Assembly: GCA_035772405.1 (NCBI GenBank)
Contig: JAYKKM010000224.1
Span: forward strand, 937,001-1,001,000
Direction of reading: 5' to 3'
DNA length: 64,000 nt
Source of the DNA: Chrysogorgia sp. JL179-B06
Lineage: Eukaryota; Cnidaria; Anthozoa; Scleralcyonacea; Chrysogorgiidae
Part shown: positions 22,260 to 33,260 of the stretch, piece by piece
Layout: each line of letters begins with the position of its first letter
Numbering within the stretch: position 1 is the stretch's first letter
Made by a program: the position numbers and the translations under genes
Notes under the pieces: generated by a model
The model's database searches: none
What the model was told of the DNA's origin: nothing
The model's input: the letters and a program-made list of their open reading frames with translations, nothing else

Positions 22260-22583
22260 TAGGTGATGCAACCTCCTTAAGTATCAGACCATCCGTTTGA
22301 ACGGGTTGAGACTCTGAAGATGATTAACACTGACGTCAATTTTGATGCTATAGATATGTCTGGAAAGCTGCTCCTAGGCATAGCTACCTGGAAATATAGG
22401 ATTCTGATCAGTGAAGACGCTATTATACTGATTGCTAAGGGTATTCGCCTTCTGTGCAGGGTCTGTGATCTCCATTCCGTCTGATTTGAGCACAGCTATT
22501 CCAGAAGAGTCTCTATACGTTCTGCTTGTAAGACTACACCAAGATGTTAGTGCAGCTAGCTCGATCACCACTGATTTATTCAC
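22260..22583 (-). mobile_element. LINE ORF2 fragment
   Basis: The minus frame 22583-22374 contains SSGIAVLKSDGMEITDPAQK followed by ANTLSNQYNSVFTDQNP, the linker between endonuclease and RT of CR1/L2-type LINEs. Shifted frames downstream contain VNHLQSLNPFK, the start of RT. Truncated on both sides; dead. It sits 280 bp upstream of GPCR coding exon 1. Confidence 0.7.
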
Positions 22584-22832
22584 CTCGGGTTACGCCTTCA
22601 GTGAATAAATATACATACCACTCCGTGCCTTAAAATAACACACACTTCTTCCAAATGCTATACCAGATTCCCTTATAGGCTCAGCAAACCACACTTTAGC
22701 TTTGTACTGATAAAAAGATAAGATGTATAAGAATATTTTTTTGTATAATAAAATTAATATATACATTAAGCCGGCCAATAGCAGATCGAAAGTCTACTCC
22801 CGCCCAGCTGACTTGTTTTCTGTTATTTCCAG

Positions 22833-23206
22833 TATATAGGTTAAAACTATCGCTAAAGAATGAATGGAACGGAGGTAAACAGTTTCATTTCGTTCACTGC
22901 AGCGATAGCAATAGTCATCACAATCACCACCATCATGGTCCTAGATTTATTGGGAAATACTCTGTTTCTCTGCGTCCTCTACAGACAGCGACGGAAATTA
23001 AACCTGCGAGTGGCCAACATGTTTTTGGCGAATCTTTCCCTGATAGATCTAATGATTGGGGTCGTTCTTATTCCATTTGGCGCCACAGTAGTGATAAGAG
23101 GAAGAGACCGTATGCTCGGTGACGTCGTATGTCAATTAAATGGTTTCATGCATATTCTTGTTGGATCAGCGTCCATATGGACCATGGCTTCAATTAGCGT
23201 AGACAG
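22833..23206 (+). CDS. Class A GPCR gene 1, coding exon 1 (CDS from 22860)
   Basis: The exon follows an acceptor-like pyrimidine tract and AG (22831-22832); ATG at 22860. It encodes 115 residues plus two bases of the next codon. Features: N-glycosylation site NGT at residue 2, TM1 with LGN (31-33), TM2 with LANLSLIDL (Asp 2.50 at 63), TM3 beginning at the disulfide Cys 91, and the D-R of the DRY motif at 115-116. The splice donor GTAAGTTC follows at 23207, splitting the Arg codon (phase 2). Together with 28195-28834 it gives an intact 328-residue seven-transmembrane receptor at the cell surface. Position 3.32 is His, not Asp, which argues against an aminergic ligand. The ligand is unknown. 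Confidence 0.88.
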
Positions 23207-23281
23207 GTAAGTTCTTTTGGTACTTTTCTCTTATTAATTTGCTTTTAATAATCTTTTCCTTGCCTTTAGTATCTTTTCGCC

Positions 23282-24010
23282 GTGATTCCTTATAGTGCCC
23301 TTAAACAAAATATCTAGGCACCAGCGGGAACATTTTCTTGAGGCCATTCCCGCTGCTACACATGCCCTTTCATCAACCCCACTACAGTTATTACTGCATG
23401 CCCCCAAATTCGACCACTGCACAATCCGTCATACTTTTTCATGCACGTCCACCAACATCATTTATTGTATTTCTTGCGATAACTGCCCTAAATCTACGTC
23501 GATGAAACTGGGCGACGCCTTTCAGACAGGTTTGCTGAACATCTTCGTTCCGTGAGGAACAATTATGTTGACAAACCTGTCGCCCGCCATTTCAACAGCT
23601 CTAACCATTTGGTTTCAGACATGAAAGTCTGTGCCATCCTTCCCATCTCATGTGGTAACGATAACCGCAAACGGCAAGAGAAGCGTCTCATTTTTAAACT
23701 TGCCACCATACATCCTCATGGTATTAACGAACGTTTTTCTTTTATTTAATTTCCTACAAGTTTTTTTGTAATTTAACTAATTTTAGTTTGCGAGGAACTT
23801 TCATTCCTTTTCAAGTTTTTGTTGTTTCTTATCGCTTTACAATCGCATCCCTTGAATATTGGACCTGTCATTTCTCCCTCCCCCTCAGTCTGTTTGCTGA
23901 TTATGATTCCCCTTTTTATTTTATTTCATCTCGTCTTACTCTGATGAAGGGCTCCGCTCAAAACGTCAGTACTTCGTTACTAAAGCCGACTTCACGTTTC
24001 AGTGTTAGTA
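23282..24010 (+). mobile_element. Penelope-like element 3' fragment inside the GPCR intron
   Basis: The plus strand encodes, in changing frames with stops, the same linker and GIY-YIG end as the copy at 18744: PAGTFS, then a YFLR turn, DETGRRLSDRFAEHLRSV near 23510-23560, NSSNHLVSDMKVC (frame 23552-23749) and RQEKRLIFKL. The downstream part includes CTCTGATGAAGGGCTCCGCT at about 23939-23958, a typical Penelope 3' region. 5'-truncated, dead, and in the same orientation as the host gene. Confidence 0.8.
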
Positions 24011-24638
24011 GTCGAAAATCATGCAAATTAAATTTGTCGGCACATCTGCATGCATGTACTACCTATATACATATATTTAGTAAGTCAAATGTACTAATGC
24101 ATTTATGAAACTAACTAAGAAATCTAAAAAGGTTGGCGTATACTGCCGAAATTTTGAAGATTGTAGGAAATCTAACATTTCTATAGCGAAGATCTTTCGA
24201 ACTCTATCGAGTATCGATTGGACGTTTATGCGCAAATAATCCGATATTTTTCATACATCTACTAATTATGCTAAGAAAACTGAATAAGATATTTTCAGAG
24301 TTCTAAATGTTCTTAGACAGCGATATATTAGCTTTGTTTAAGATACCAGTGACTATACTTTGTTTAAGATGCCAGTGAATATTACTTCCAATATGCATTC
24401 TTCACGTTATAAAAACGTAATTGTTAATATATTTGTTTCTTGGACCCAACTTTTTAAAAGCAAATTAATTACTAGCAAATCATCCGAAAAAAAGGATTTT
24501 CAATATGTCTAAGTTAGTTAGTAGTAATGTTGATATTAAACTCCAACATATTGTTAACATGTTGTACTGAATTAAGACAAGACACGTTATTTTCAAATTT
24601 CTTTCACTTTTGTGTCCTTCAATATCATACACTATTTA

Positions 24639-24755
24639 TCATTTATAGACCCGGAGAGAGGGGAATTCGACCAAATATTACCCCGAGGGATGATATATCA
24701 TCCCGAGGGGTAATATTTCGACGAATTCCCCGAGCGGAGGGTCTATAAATGATAT
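24639..24755. repeat. Near-perfect palindrome (hairpin repeat)
   Basis: TATCATTTATAGACCC at the left is mirrored by GGGTCTATAAATGATA at the right. The arms continue inward through GAATTCG and AATATTACCCC to a GATGATATATCATC centre. Probably a miniature palindromic element. Confidence 0.8.
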
Positions 24756-24857
24756 ATTATACCGAAACAATCTTGAATAATGTCTTGAAACGTCTAGAAA
24801 CGTCTTGTTGTTCCTCCATTGTTTACAGGCTCGTCTTGGTTTACGCGCGACCCCGCT

Positions 24858-24945
24858 AATTACGTCATCAGCGGGTAATTCGAACTCGAATTCCCCGCTG
24901 ATGACGTCATCAGCGGGGAATTCGAGGTTAAAGCGGGGAATTCGA
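24858..24945. repeat. Inverted GGGGAATTCGA / TGACGTCA repeat
   Basis: CGAATTCCCCGCTGATGACG is followed directly by its complement, and GCGGGGAATTCGAG recurs after it. It shares the GAATTCCCC word with the palindrome 200 bp upstream, so the two may belong to one larger repeat. Confidence 0.6.
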
Positions 24946-26474
24946 GTTTAAATTGACTGGTCACGTGGTACAAATCTAGCTCTTTGATTGGACAATTTAT
25001 AGTTGAGGTATAATATATAAAGTGATTTTTGTAGTGACAACTCAACTACGCAACATCTCTCGGGCGCGGCCCCGGCATCTTCATATCGACTGACTTCTTG
25101 AATAATAATAATGAATAAGAACTGCCAAACTGCTTTTCCTTCGGTTGCCGAGTTTCAACTTCTTTAAATGAACGTGAATTGTACATGACTGGATTGAAGG
25201 GTTCCATTTTTGATGCTCGATATATACAAGAACTGCACCCAAGGCCAGTGATGCTTGCATCCACTACCAGTTCGTAATGATGCAGTATAGTGAGTATAGT
25301 AAAAACTAGAAGTTACTATCGCAAGGGAAGTGCTGCCTCGAAATCCAAGGCAGTCGTGATGTGGTGCAAAATTACAAAAATAAGTGGTGGGCTTATTGAA
25401 GTCAAAGTTGCAGTAGTGGAGGTAGTACAGCCTAGCTCATACCCATGCGGTTATGGTTTAGGTAATACCAGAGCAATGAGTTCTTCAGCACATATATATG
25501 GAGCTCAGGTACTCACAATCTGGCACATTTGCAGATGTCTCACATCTGCCCCAACCTTGTTGACCCCCCTTGTGTTGTAACCGTTCTCAACATCTATTCA
25601 CAATATAGTAGTTCATGAACATGTGTAATATTAAACAGATGTAAATTGGACAATTGCATAAAAATGCAATTGAACATAAAGATAAAATAGTTGTATAACA
25701 TACATTACAGGTAGTTCTCTGTACAAGGCTTGCATAAAAATGCAGCTCAATATGACACAAAAAGTTGACATTATAACTGTTGATAAACTAAGTTAATCAG
25801 AATTTGTTTCTTGCATAAAATGCAGTTCAATATATAACAGTTGTCAGTTGATCAACTAAGTTAATCAGAATTTGTTTCTTGTAATAAAAATGCAGTTCAA
25901 TATATTCTGTCGCTTTATATGTCACAGCTGTGTATGAGGGACACGGATGTGCATTGTTCTGCATGAATGAGAAACAATGAACTCACACCAATATACACCT
26001 AAAATACAAGGAAAACTGTATTCACAAACAAAACAAATTGACAGTTTGCCCATGACAAGTTACAAGTGATGCTATGATGGCAAGAAATCGCAGATACCTC
26101 GCAGTCACTGAGCCATATTTCCGTTTGGTGAGCGTTTAACAAGAAAATTAAGTATACATAACTATCTTAGTCGTCTTACCTTGACAAGAGAATACTTCCT
26201 CACTCCGTTGACAAGTGTAAGGAACTTTAATGCATGTGATAAAACTTATACGTCACAAAACGTCATAAAACTGAACATCTCGACAAACAGAATTTACACA
26301 AATCGAGATTTCGTTGACTATACATAGTTCCGCGAAGAAGTCTGCGTACGAGACACAGAACCCAAGTCAAGATTAGTGTGCTGCCTACGGCAGCAACTAA
26401 ATACTAAAACTAGACTAAAACTTTAGTTTTTACTATCAGTATTCAGCTCCCTTAGAATCAGTGTCAACAACCTA

Positions 26475-26515
26475 TGCAATATACAATACAATACAATACA
26501 ATACTTTATTTAAGG
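26475..26515 (-). repeat. ATACA tandem tail, likely retroposon 3' end
   Basis: (ATACA)n followed by CTTTATTTAAGGAG, which reads on the minus strand as a LINE/SINE 3' tail. The body of the element is not clear. Confidence 0.4.
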
Positions 26516-26589
26516 AGAGTATTGCCTACGAATATCAATCAAGACTTGCAAATATTTGCTATTTGCGGCGTTGTCGGCCGAGCGAAAAT

Positions 26590-26750
26590 GGATGATGACT
26601 CTAACGACAAAGAAACTCAAAAAAATGTATAACTCTACCAAAACCTACTGCTCAAATTCGTGTCGTCTGTCTGGATCAGTTTTTGACACTGATCACTCAA
26701 AAAATCTCTTCAAACTTAAAAGTCAAGAGAATGTTATGCTTTAACCCCTC
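26590..26750 (+). pseudogene. Possible ZAD-like zinc-finger N-terminal fragment
   Basis: Two overlapping frames contain CRLSGSVFDTDHSKNLFK, resembling the start of the Cys4 ZAD-like domain found in many animal zinc-finger and transposon-linked proteins, where the pattern is CRLCG...HSKxLF. Here the second Cys is Ser and the frame stops shortly after. Upstream ATGGATGATGACTCTAACGA (26588) could be its start. A pseudogene or exon relic; similarity judged by eye. Confidence 0.3.
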
Positions 26751-27009
26751 CGGAGAGAATTAAATTGTCAACGAGCCACGTGATCAGCCGAAAACAGGTC
26801 TTTTCGCAGCGGGGCGGAGATAAGACCCGGGTAAGAGCGAATTGAACTCGCAACCAAATCTTTAGCAATCCCACAATCCTTTGTAAACGGCACGAGGACT
26901 CGAGAGCGGCTATCAACCCAGTCTCCACCTAGTTAATGTAGACAGTCTACATTGGTAACGTGTAGCTGTGAATGTATGATGTAATGCAGAGATCGGACTT
27001 GCGTTATTC

Positions 27010-27560
27010 ACCTTCTGTTGACTCTTTTAAAACTGGATTGAAAACCTATTTATTTACTTCTTAGTATATATATATATATTTTTAATGATTCTTATCAGTG
27101 GTGGGCGATATATCGAAAAAATATCGATATCGTCGATATTTGCAATTATCGTATCGGTATCGACAACTTCGATACTTGTCACGTGATAAGAAATTTTGAA
27201 TTTTAGTCACTGAGCTCTTACATGACCGGACTGCGATTTGAACCAAAACATTTAATACTTTCAACTTGACATTTTTGAACACGAGCTTATGTATATACTT
27301 GAGTTGAAAATTAATATTTGAGTTGTTTTTACCATGTTGAAGTTTTAGTATAAATTTTATACACAATTTTGAGTATCGGTATCGAATATCGTATCGAAAC
27401 AGTGGTATCGAGGCAAAAGTAACCGGTATCGTATCGCCGGAAGTCAATATTCCCAGTATCGCCCACCACTAATTCTTATACATGTTTTATTTAATATTGT
27501 ACGGGCATCGAGATGTGATGTGATGCACTAGAACTTTGTATTATTATTATTATTAACAAA
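27010..27560 (+). mobile_element. LINE 3' end, split by an hAT-type insertion
   Basis: Sequence ending in a TGLKTYLFTS-like C-terminus (27028-27063) and a (TA)n stretch continues after the insertion with GTACGGGCATCGAGATGTGA and TATTATTATTATTA at its tail (27540-27556). This is typical of the terminal 200 bp of CR1/L2-like LINEs. Too short to classify. Confidence 0.55.
27096..27471. mobile_element. hAT-type non-autonomous element, 376 bp
   Basis: Starts CAGTGGTGGGCGATA and ends TATCGCCCACCACTA, with TATCG-rich subterminal repeats. Flanked by the 8-bp direct repeat ATTCTTAT (27088-27095, 27472-27479), the size made by hAT transposases. No transposase inside; the minus open frame across it is repeat translation. 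It inserted into a LINE 3' end. Confidence 0.88.
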
Positions 27561-27986
27561 TAATACTCAAAACAACAGGTTGCTAGATTAATAGACTAGT
27601 GAGAGAGACTAAGCATGTGGGATTAGAAATTGACTGTTAAACGCATGCGCTAACTATCGTTATTTTAGCGCGAGTTGAGTTAATGTGGACATCATACATT
27701 AACAGCTACGTGTTATACCAATTCAAATGCTCAAACATGTAAACCTTGTTAATTGTAAGAACAAACGTTTGATAAATAATAAACGTTTACCGTTTTCCTG
27801 TACTTCGTCGTCAAATCCAGATCGAAAGTCCAACTCGCGTGGAAACTAATTTTATAAAATAACATGTATGCTACGCAAGCTCTGATTGGTCAATACCCGT
27901 GTTTGGATCAGGCCATCCAAACACGGAAATTTCCCGCCAAAATTTTACTCAAGTTTGTGTTGCTCGTTCGCTCGTATTATTTTATA

Positions 27987-28101
27987 AAAGAAATACCTAA
28001 TGGTTTTCCGTGTTTGGATAGCCTGATCCAAACACTTGGGATGTTCATCCCGCGTGTTTGGATCAGGCCATCCAAACACGGAAACCATTAGGTATTTCTT
28101 T
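27987..28101. mobile_element. Miniature TIR element near exon 2 of GPCR gene 1
   Basis: AAAGAAATACCTAATGG at the left and its exact complement at the right. The interior is two GTGTTTGGATnnnnnnATCCAAACAC hairpins. A similar hairpin lies just upstream (27899-27927). The same terminal sequence bounds 57546-58743. It ends 94 bp before the splice acceptor at 28194. Confidence 0.8.
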
Positions 28102-28194
28102 AGTCCACTTTTTATGTCCATACGCTTGATCCTGGCAAGCCCCCAAATAGTTTTCTCGACCGTTCATAGTCTTCTATTTTTATTTTTTATTTAG

Positions 28195-28834
28195 GTATCG
28201 TGCTATTGTTTCCCCTCCTGGTAAACGTTTACAATTACATCATGCTCGATGGTTCCTGTTCGCTGTTTGGATTATAGCTTTTTTAATGGCCGTTGCTCCA
28301 ATAATATTTTTTGGAAAATATCAGCACAGCGAAAAAAGTACTCAATGCAAATCACGCAGTCAAAGCTATTTATTGCTGTTATCCGTGATCTGTTTTCTTA
28401 TCCCCTTGGCAATCATGACGTTCTGTTACATCAAAATGTTTCTCAAAGTCAGAAACCAACGTATAGAGCTGCAAGATTTCCAAACAACCAACTCGAACAT
28501 CAAGACGGCAGAGTTCAAAACAGCCAGGGTCGTTTTCACTGTCCTCGCGGCATTCATAATCTGTTGGCTGCCATTCGTGGTTGTTTACATAGTCTCAACC
28601 AGCGAAAGAGGAAGAAATATTTCTCCTGCCATATTTTTAGTGAGTGGGTGTTTGACGGCTGCTCATTCCGTTTGTAATCCTATCATTTACTTTACGATGG
28701 CGCGATCATATAGAAACGAGATAATTAAACTTCTGCCTTGTTTACGAAGACTTTTCCCGGAAAAACGCAACAGGATTTATAAAACTGGTGGGCAACCCAT
28801 GCAGGAAGCGGTCCAAATTAATACAGGTGGCTGA
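28195..28834 (+). CDS. Class A GPCR gene 1, coding exon 2
   Basis: Completes the receptor begun at 22860. The first base finishes the Arg codon of DRY, then TAT (Tyr 117). Seen: TM4 around Trp 141; ECL2 Cys 167, the partner of Cys 91; TM5 with Pro 186 and Tyr 194; the TM6 toggle CWLP (239-242); TM7 with AHSVCNPIIY (NPxxY at 277-281); a short basic tail with Cys 298 available for palmitoylation; stop TGA at 28832. No Lys at 7.43, so it is not an opsin. It looks closest to melatonin-like or orphan rhodopsin-family receptors of cnidarians, but this is by eye. Paralog of the receptor at 38149-42682. Confidence 0.88.
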
Positions 28835-28884
28835 AGCTTCGAATCCTATATAGGCTAAATATTGGCATTTCACTCGATCAAACT

Positions 28885-29050
28885 ATATATATATATACAC
28901 ACATGCATATATATATATATATATAATATATATATATATACCGAGAAGTGTGTTGAAAAACGAGGCGATAGCCGAGTTTTTTAACCAACTTCGAGGTGCT
29001 TCGAATCAGATAATAAACACCTTCTCGTGTATGATAGTATATATATATAG
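28885..29050. repeat. (TA)n tracts and hairpin repeat
   Basis: Several TATATA runs at 28887-28940 and 29038-29048 flank a segment with CGAGAAGTGTGTT and AACACCTTCTCG in inverted order (28942-29026). Confidence 0.5.
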
Positions 29051-29494
29051 CTTCTCAAACGAACCGAGTATTTTAAGAGAAATCTGAGGGAAATGTTTGC
29101 TTAATTTATGGAACAACGTCTCGGTTATGATTTTCCTTTGTGTCTACCTCATGAATTATTAATGAGTTTGAGAAGAAAATATATTATATGTATGTTATGT
29201 AGTATATATGTGTAGATATTCAGCAAATGCTCATGAGAGAATATTTCAGAACATGCAGGAGTTTTCTAAAAGCCGGCGAAAGTTACCGAAACAATTATAC
29301 TGAGGTTAGCACTCAGCCACTCAGGCACTACTCCTAATAATGTTGCATAAGTGAGGTCCCTAAAAGGCGACAAAAATAGGGTATTATTGAAAACAGAAAG
29401 TGATCGACATGCAAATATGAGATAGAAGCACAATAGATAATACAGTTGTGGAAAATGTTGTAAGCTTATTCTTGAGACCTTGCGAAAATGCAAC

Positions 29495-29575
29495 TTGCCT
29501 GCTGGAAATTGAACACGCAACCCCAATATCTCGGAAGCCTGTATGGCGAGAGCTTGGTCACGAGGTCTGACAAAC
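29495..29575 (-). repeat. tRNA-like SINE head, degenerate
   Basis: Minus-strand reading gives a tRNA-like order: ACCAAGCTCTCGCC, CAGGCTTCCGAGA and a B-box-like GGTTGCGTGTTCAATTT. Stems pair poorly, so it is not a functional tRNA. It may be the pol III promoter of a decayed SINE. Confidence 0.3.
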
Positions 29576-30942
29576 GACTATATACGTGCTGCATACTTGA
29601 TGCACATTTTATAATGACTTCCAGACTTCTATTGATGACTTGCAACCAATCCCTTGAGATTTGATTTGGCGGTCATGGTGGCGGCCACAAACAAAAGAAG
29701 TTATCATAAAACTTTTTATGTTCAAGTTCCACTGACCAACATGGCCGACGTGACATACCCTGTATATCATTTATAAAGTAATAAAAAGGAGAAAACACAT
29801 CATTTATAATTTAACGACGGTAAACATAAAAGTGTCGTGCTGTGTAGGCAGGTATACAGTCAATTCATCTCGGATGTTCAGTGACTACGATCAATGTGAG
29901 CACAGTTATCGTCATATAGGCCATGAGCATTAACTGTACCCAAAAATAAATCAGTTTGAAATAAAAGTATAATGTTTAGAAACGTAAATAGTTTTACGGT
30001 ATATGCTCTTGTACTCGAGAACTAAAGTTTTCATTCTCGTATTTTACGGAGTTTGCTCGACGGCTCAAGATTGATGTACAGCGGTGGTTTTCTTTTCAAT
30101 ATGACGTCATCGGCTTGTCTTTTGTTCCTTGCACTGAAGACCGTCGAGCAATTAAACTCGAAAATGGCGGCGTAAAGAAGCATAAAATATGAGAATGAAA
30201 ACGTTTTTCCCTTTAAGATATATATATATATATTACTTATATTCATTGCATGATGAACAATTCTGTTGTATTTAGACGCTGAACTGCAAGAGGTAAATAT
30301 AGCTAACTTTATAGACATTCTTCTTCCAATTTAAACACTTTTAAAGCAGTCTGCAGTCATTACAGTTACGTTATAAGCACATGACTATAAAATGACTATG
30401 AGTCTAATTACACGAGTATTTCACTAGGCAATGTCTCTTGCAAATTGTCTAGTACATATGTTCTGAACTGCTTTATTATTTAATCAGCACATTTTTGTTC
30501 TATCTTGTTTATATTAAAAAGCCATCTGAAGTTCCGATATAATATTTACAATATTCAAGTCAATAATTAAAATTATCTCTTCCTGTATAGTGCTTAACTA
30601 TCGCTTCCTGTATAATCGCCCACGTTTGGTTGGGATAGAAAAATAATCTCGCAGCAGTCATACATATGGATAACTTTTGTGCCTTTTTAGTTCTTTGTTG
30701 TGTCTGCATGTACAAATTTTAATATTTATTATTTAGCATTGTCCACGACGATATAGACTTGCGTGTCTTGGTTCTTAGTTCCTTCGGGGCAGCAGACAGA
30801 ATATATTGCAGCATCGAAATTATAAGTTTAGGAGTTTGATGGGGTTTAGGACTAGAGTTTTTATTTGTGGTTAGGATTTTATTGCTGTAAACTTCTCGGA
30901 ATCATGAGAAAATAGGCGCGATGCAACTGTGTCTATTGTCTA
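29576..30942. other. Intergenic, no gene recognised
   Basis: No gene. 30838-30935 resembles 36050-36150 (GGACTAGAGTTTTTATTTG, then GAGAAAATA), a dispersed repeat. A short (TA)n lies at 30221-30232. Confidence 0.4.
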
Positions 30943-32298
30943 TTGTCTAGCTCCGCAAAAACGAGGAATTACAATTTGTTTCATCATTCACGCTGCCTAC
31001 TTTTTGTTGAATACTATATTAGCAGTTTTTAACATATGTAGTTAATACAGATCGGCTGATACTATAGAGCTTAAGAAAGTGGCGTTCTCAGTGCTTCACG
31101 GACGGCAAACCGTACTGAACCAATAAAAGGCTATAGTTTATAGACGCATTTGGGTCTGGAATAACGTATTCATTCAACTAAAAATTTTCAAAGGCAGCTG
31201 CATGTTTTGGATAGTTTAGTGTTCAAGTCAAATCTCCTCAGTACTCCTTGTTGTGTTTCATGAAGAAGATTGAAAGTTTTAAATTTCAATTAGATCAAAA
31301 CGGATGATTAATGAAGTCAATCCACATCGTTGAGTGAGATTCAAGCAAGAATTGGCTCGAACTTTCTGATCTACTTCATGTAAACTGGCGACTTGGTGCC
31401 ATGTCCCCGCGGATTCACTTTAATGGTGCTTTTCTATCCAATTTAACTGCTTCATGTATAAACAGGATATTACTCCAGATCGGACACCTGTATTAAACTT
31501 TATCTACTAGCTAGAGAGGTATTTAGGAAAAATAGAAAAATACCACATCCGAGGCGACTTTAGAAAAAATAGACGGATTTAGTAAAATATACACTTTTCC
31601 TTAATGCCGCAGATAGAGCTATACGTTGTGTTATAATACTGACAACCAATATAGCATCTTGGAAGTTTTATAATATGTAAAATTGATTTCAATGTTATTC
31701 ATAGGAAATAATTAACACTTCGGTTCTCGCAGAATTAATGAAAAATCTCACTTGTATTTGGCGAGACATTCATAGTACAATATGTATTTTTTTCTAGTAG
31801 TTATAAAGCAAGTTTAAATGTTTCCAAAAGATCGTCTTATTTGAGTCAGTCAACTGATCACCTTACACGATTCAGAAGTACACAACCGTGAATATAGCTT
31901 GTGCAGTGACGTCTGTGTAGAACAAACAGGCAACCCCCAGTTTACTTTTGCTTTTATTTAAATATTTAAATTTAAATATTTCATGAAAACTTATATTGAA
32001 ACAAAACCACGTTCGTGGTGTGACTTACATAAACTCTCTAATATAATATTTGTGCAGTCAGCAGTGAGGTCTGTGTAGAACAAACAGACAACCTCCAGTT
32101 TACTTTTGCTATTTAAATTTAAATATTTTTGCATCAAAACTTATATTGAAATAAAAAAACGTTCGTGGTGAGACTGCATGTAAAACCGTAGGTGTAGAAA
32201 AGGAAATTGGTTCGGTATTGGTATAAATGGATAACTAGAAATGATGTTCCTGTTTAATTAAAAACCGCATTGCTTATTTTGACGTGTCAAAATTGGAC

Positions 32299-32306
32299 TA
32301 TAAATA
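32299..32306 (+). promoter_or_regulatory. TATA box candidate for GPCR gene 2 5' exon
   Basis: TATAAATA in the same context as the copy at 17158. Confidence 0.5.
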
Positions 32307-32334
32307 TATGTCCACTTAGGTTACAGGCCGGGTT

Positions 32335-32377
32335 CCTAAGATCATCTATACATGGCACAAACTGGAATTAAAAGAAG
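32335..32377 (+). other. Putative non-coding 5' exon of GPCR gene 2 with splice donor
   Basis: ATG GCA CAA ACT GGA at 32352, ending AAAAGAAG then GTAAGTAAG (donor GT at 32378), as in copy 1. The receptor exon at 38149 is preceded by TTCTTTTTTGACAG (AG at 38130-38131). If joined, the short upstream frame would run past the receptor ATG in another phase, so it would be an overlapping uORF. Inference only; the exon's 5' limit is a guess. Confidence 0.4.
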
Positions 32378-33260
32378 GTAAGTAAGGTCTACGTTGTTAG
32401 AGTAGTTGAACTGGCCTAGTGAAATAAACTTAAACTTTATAGAGTTTTCTACTTTCTCTAAGTTAAAGATAACAAAAACCTCGTGAAATACTAAGGAGCG
32501 CATGCATATAAGAGATTACGATTCTTGCATGTTTCCCTAACACCGGCATGCAAATAGTATGCATATTATATACGGTGAGTTAGCTCATATTCTTTCAACC
32601 TAAAGAAAACGAAAGCATGTTTGATGCATGTCCAAAAGCCATGCAAGTTTTATCTCCTTGTTGTTTTCATCAATAGAGAGTTTTCATTATACGTCCGGCA
32701 AAGCCTAGGGCAATCTTGTAGGGGAACTACAAACTATAGTGATGGTCAAAAGATCGAATACACGATTCATGAAAATTTGAATTTTGTTTACAAGCATTTA
32801 GCTCCAACAGGGACAACGGCAAAGGCCAAGTATTTACTGAATTGCAGGGAATACTATTTAACAGTATTTTTAAAGAAATATTTACGGACGTTTCTCTTGC
32901 GCGCGTACCTCCGATAAAAGATCCTGGATTCGAGAAAATGCAGTAAATTGAATCTAGAATACGTTTTTAACTGAGGCGAAAGTGAGGTCTTGTAATCCCA
33001 AATTTTGTTTAACGATTCCACGCATCTTTATTGAAAAATTAGTCCAGAAAATATTTCGGATATTTCGTTCATTTTCTGTGCATCAACTTAGTTGCAAAAA
33101 TTGGCATCTATATTTGTCTCGTGCTGGAGTAGGAAGGGGAATGGCCGGGATCCTTATGATGCTTTTGGAGTTCTATAAAATCTATAACATTCAATGTATA
33201 ACACAGCAAGGAGAAAGGCGAAAATTTGCAACAGATATCTTTACACGACAATCATTTTAG

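Larger units (their letters stand above)
23207..28194 (+). other. Intron of GPCR gene 1 (4,988 bp)
   Basis: Bounded by GTAAGTTC and TTTTTTATTTAG. It carries a Penelope fragment, a palindromic repeat, a possible ZAD-like fragment, a LINE 3' end with an hAT-type insertion, and a short TIR element. Most were gained after the gene duplication, since the gene 2 intron does not have them. Confidence 0.8.
30943..32812. repeat. Segmental duplication copy 2 (upstream of GPCR gene 2)
   Basis: Counterpart of 15121-17637, with many small indels, lacking the about 690-bp segment of copy 1. Retains the TGACGT tandem repeat (from about 31900), TATA box (32299-32306) and donor-bearing segment (to 32377). 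Confidence 0.85.

Noticed and set aside
24639..24945. CRISPR-like or regulatory palindromic array
   Set aside because: Only one palindrome with a related neighbour, no regular spacers; the genome is eukaryotic.
27082..27447. 121-codon minus-strand frame
   Set aside because: Lies within the hAT-type non-autonomous element; Tyr/Arg-rich repeats come from TATCG words.
22860..28834. Identification as an opsin or a biogenic amine receptor
   Set aside because: No Lys at 7.43 and no Asp at 3.32 in either receptor.
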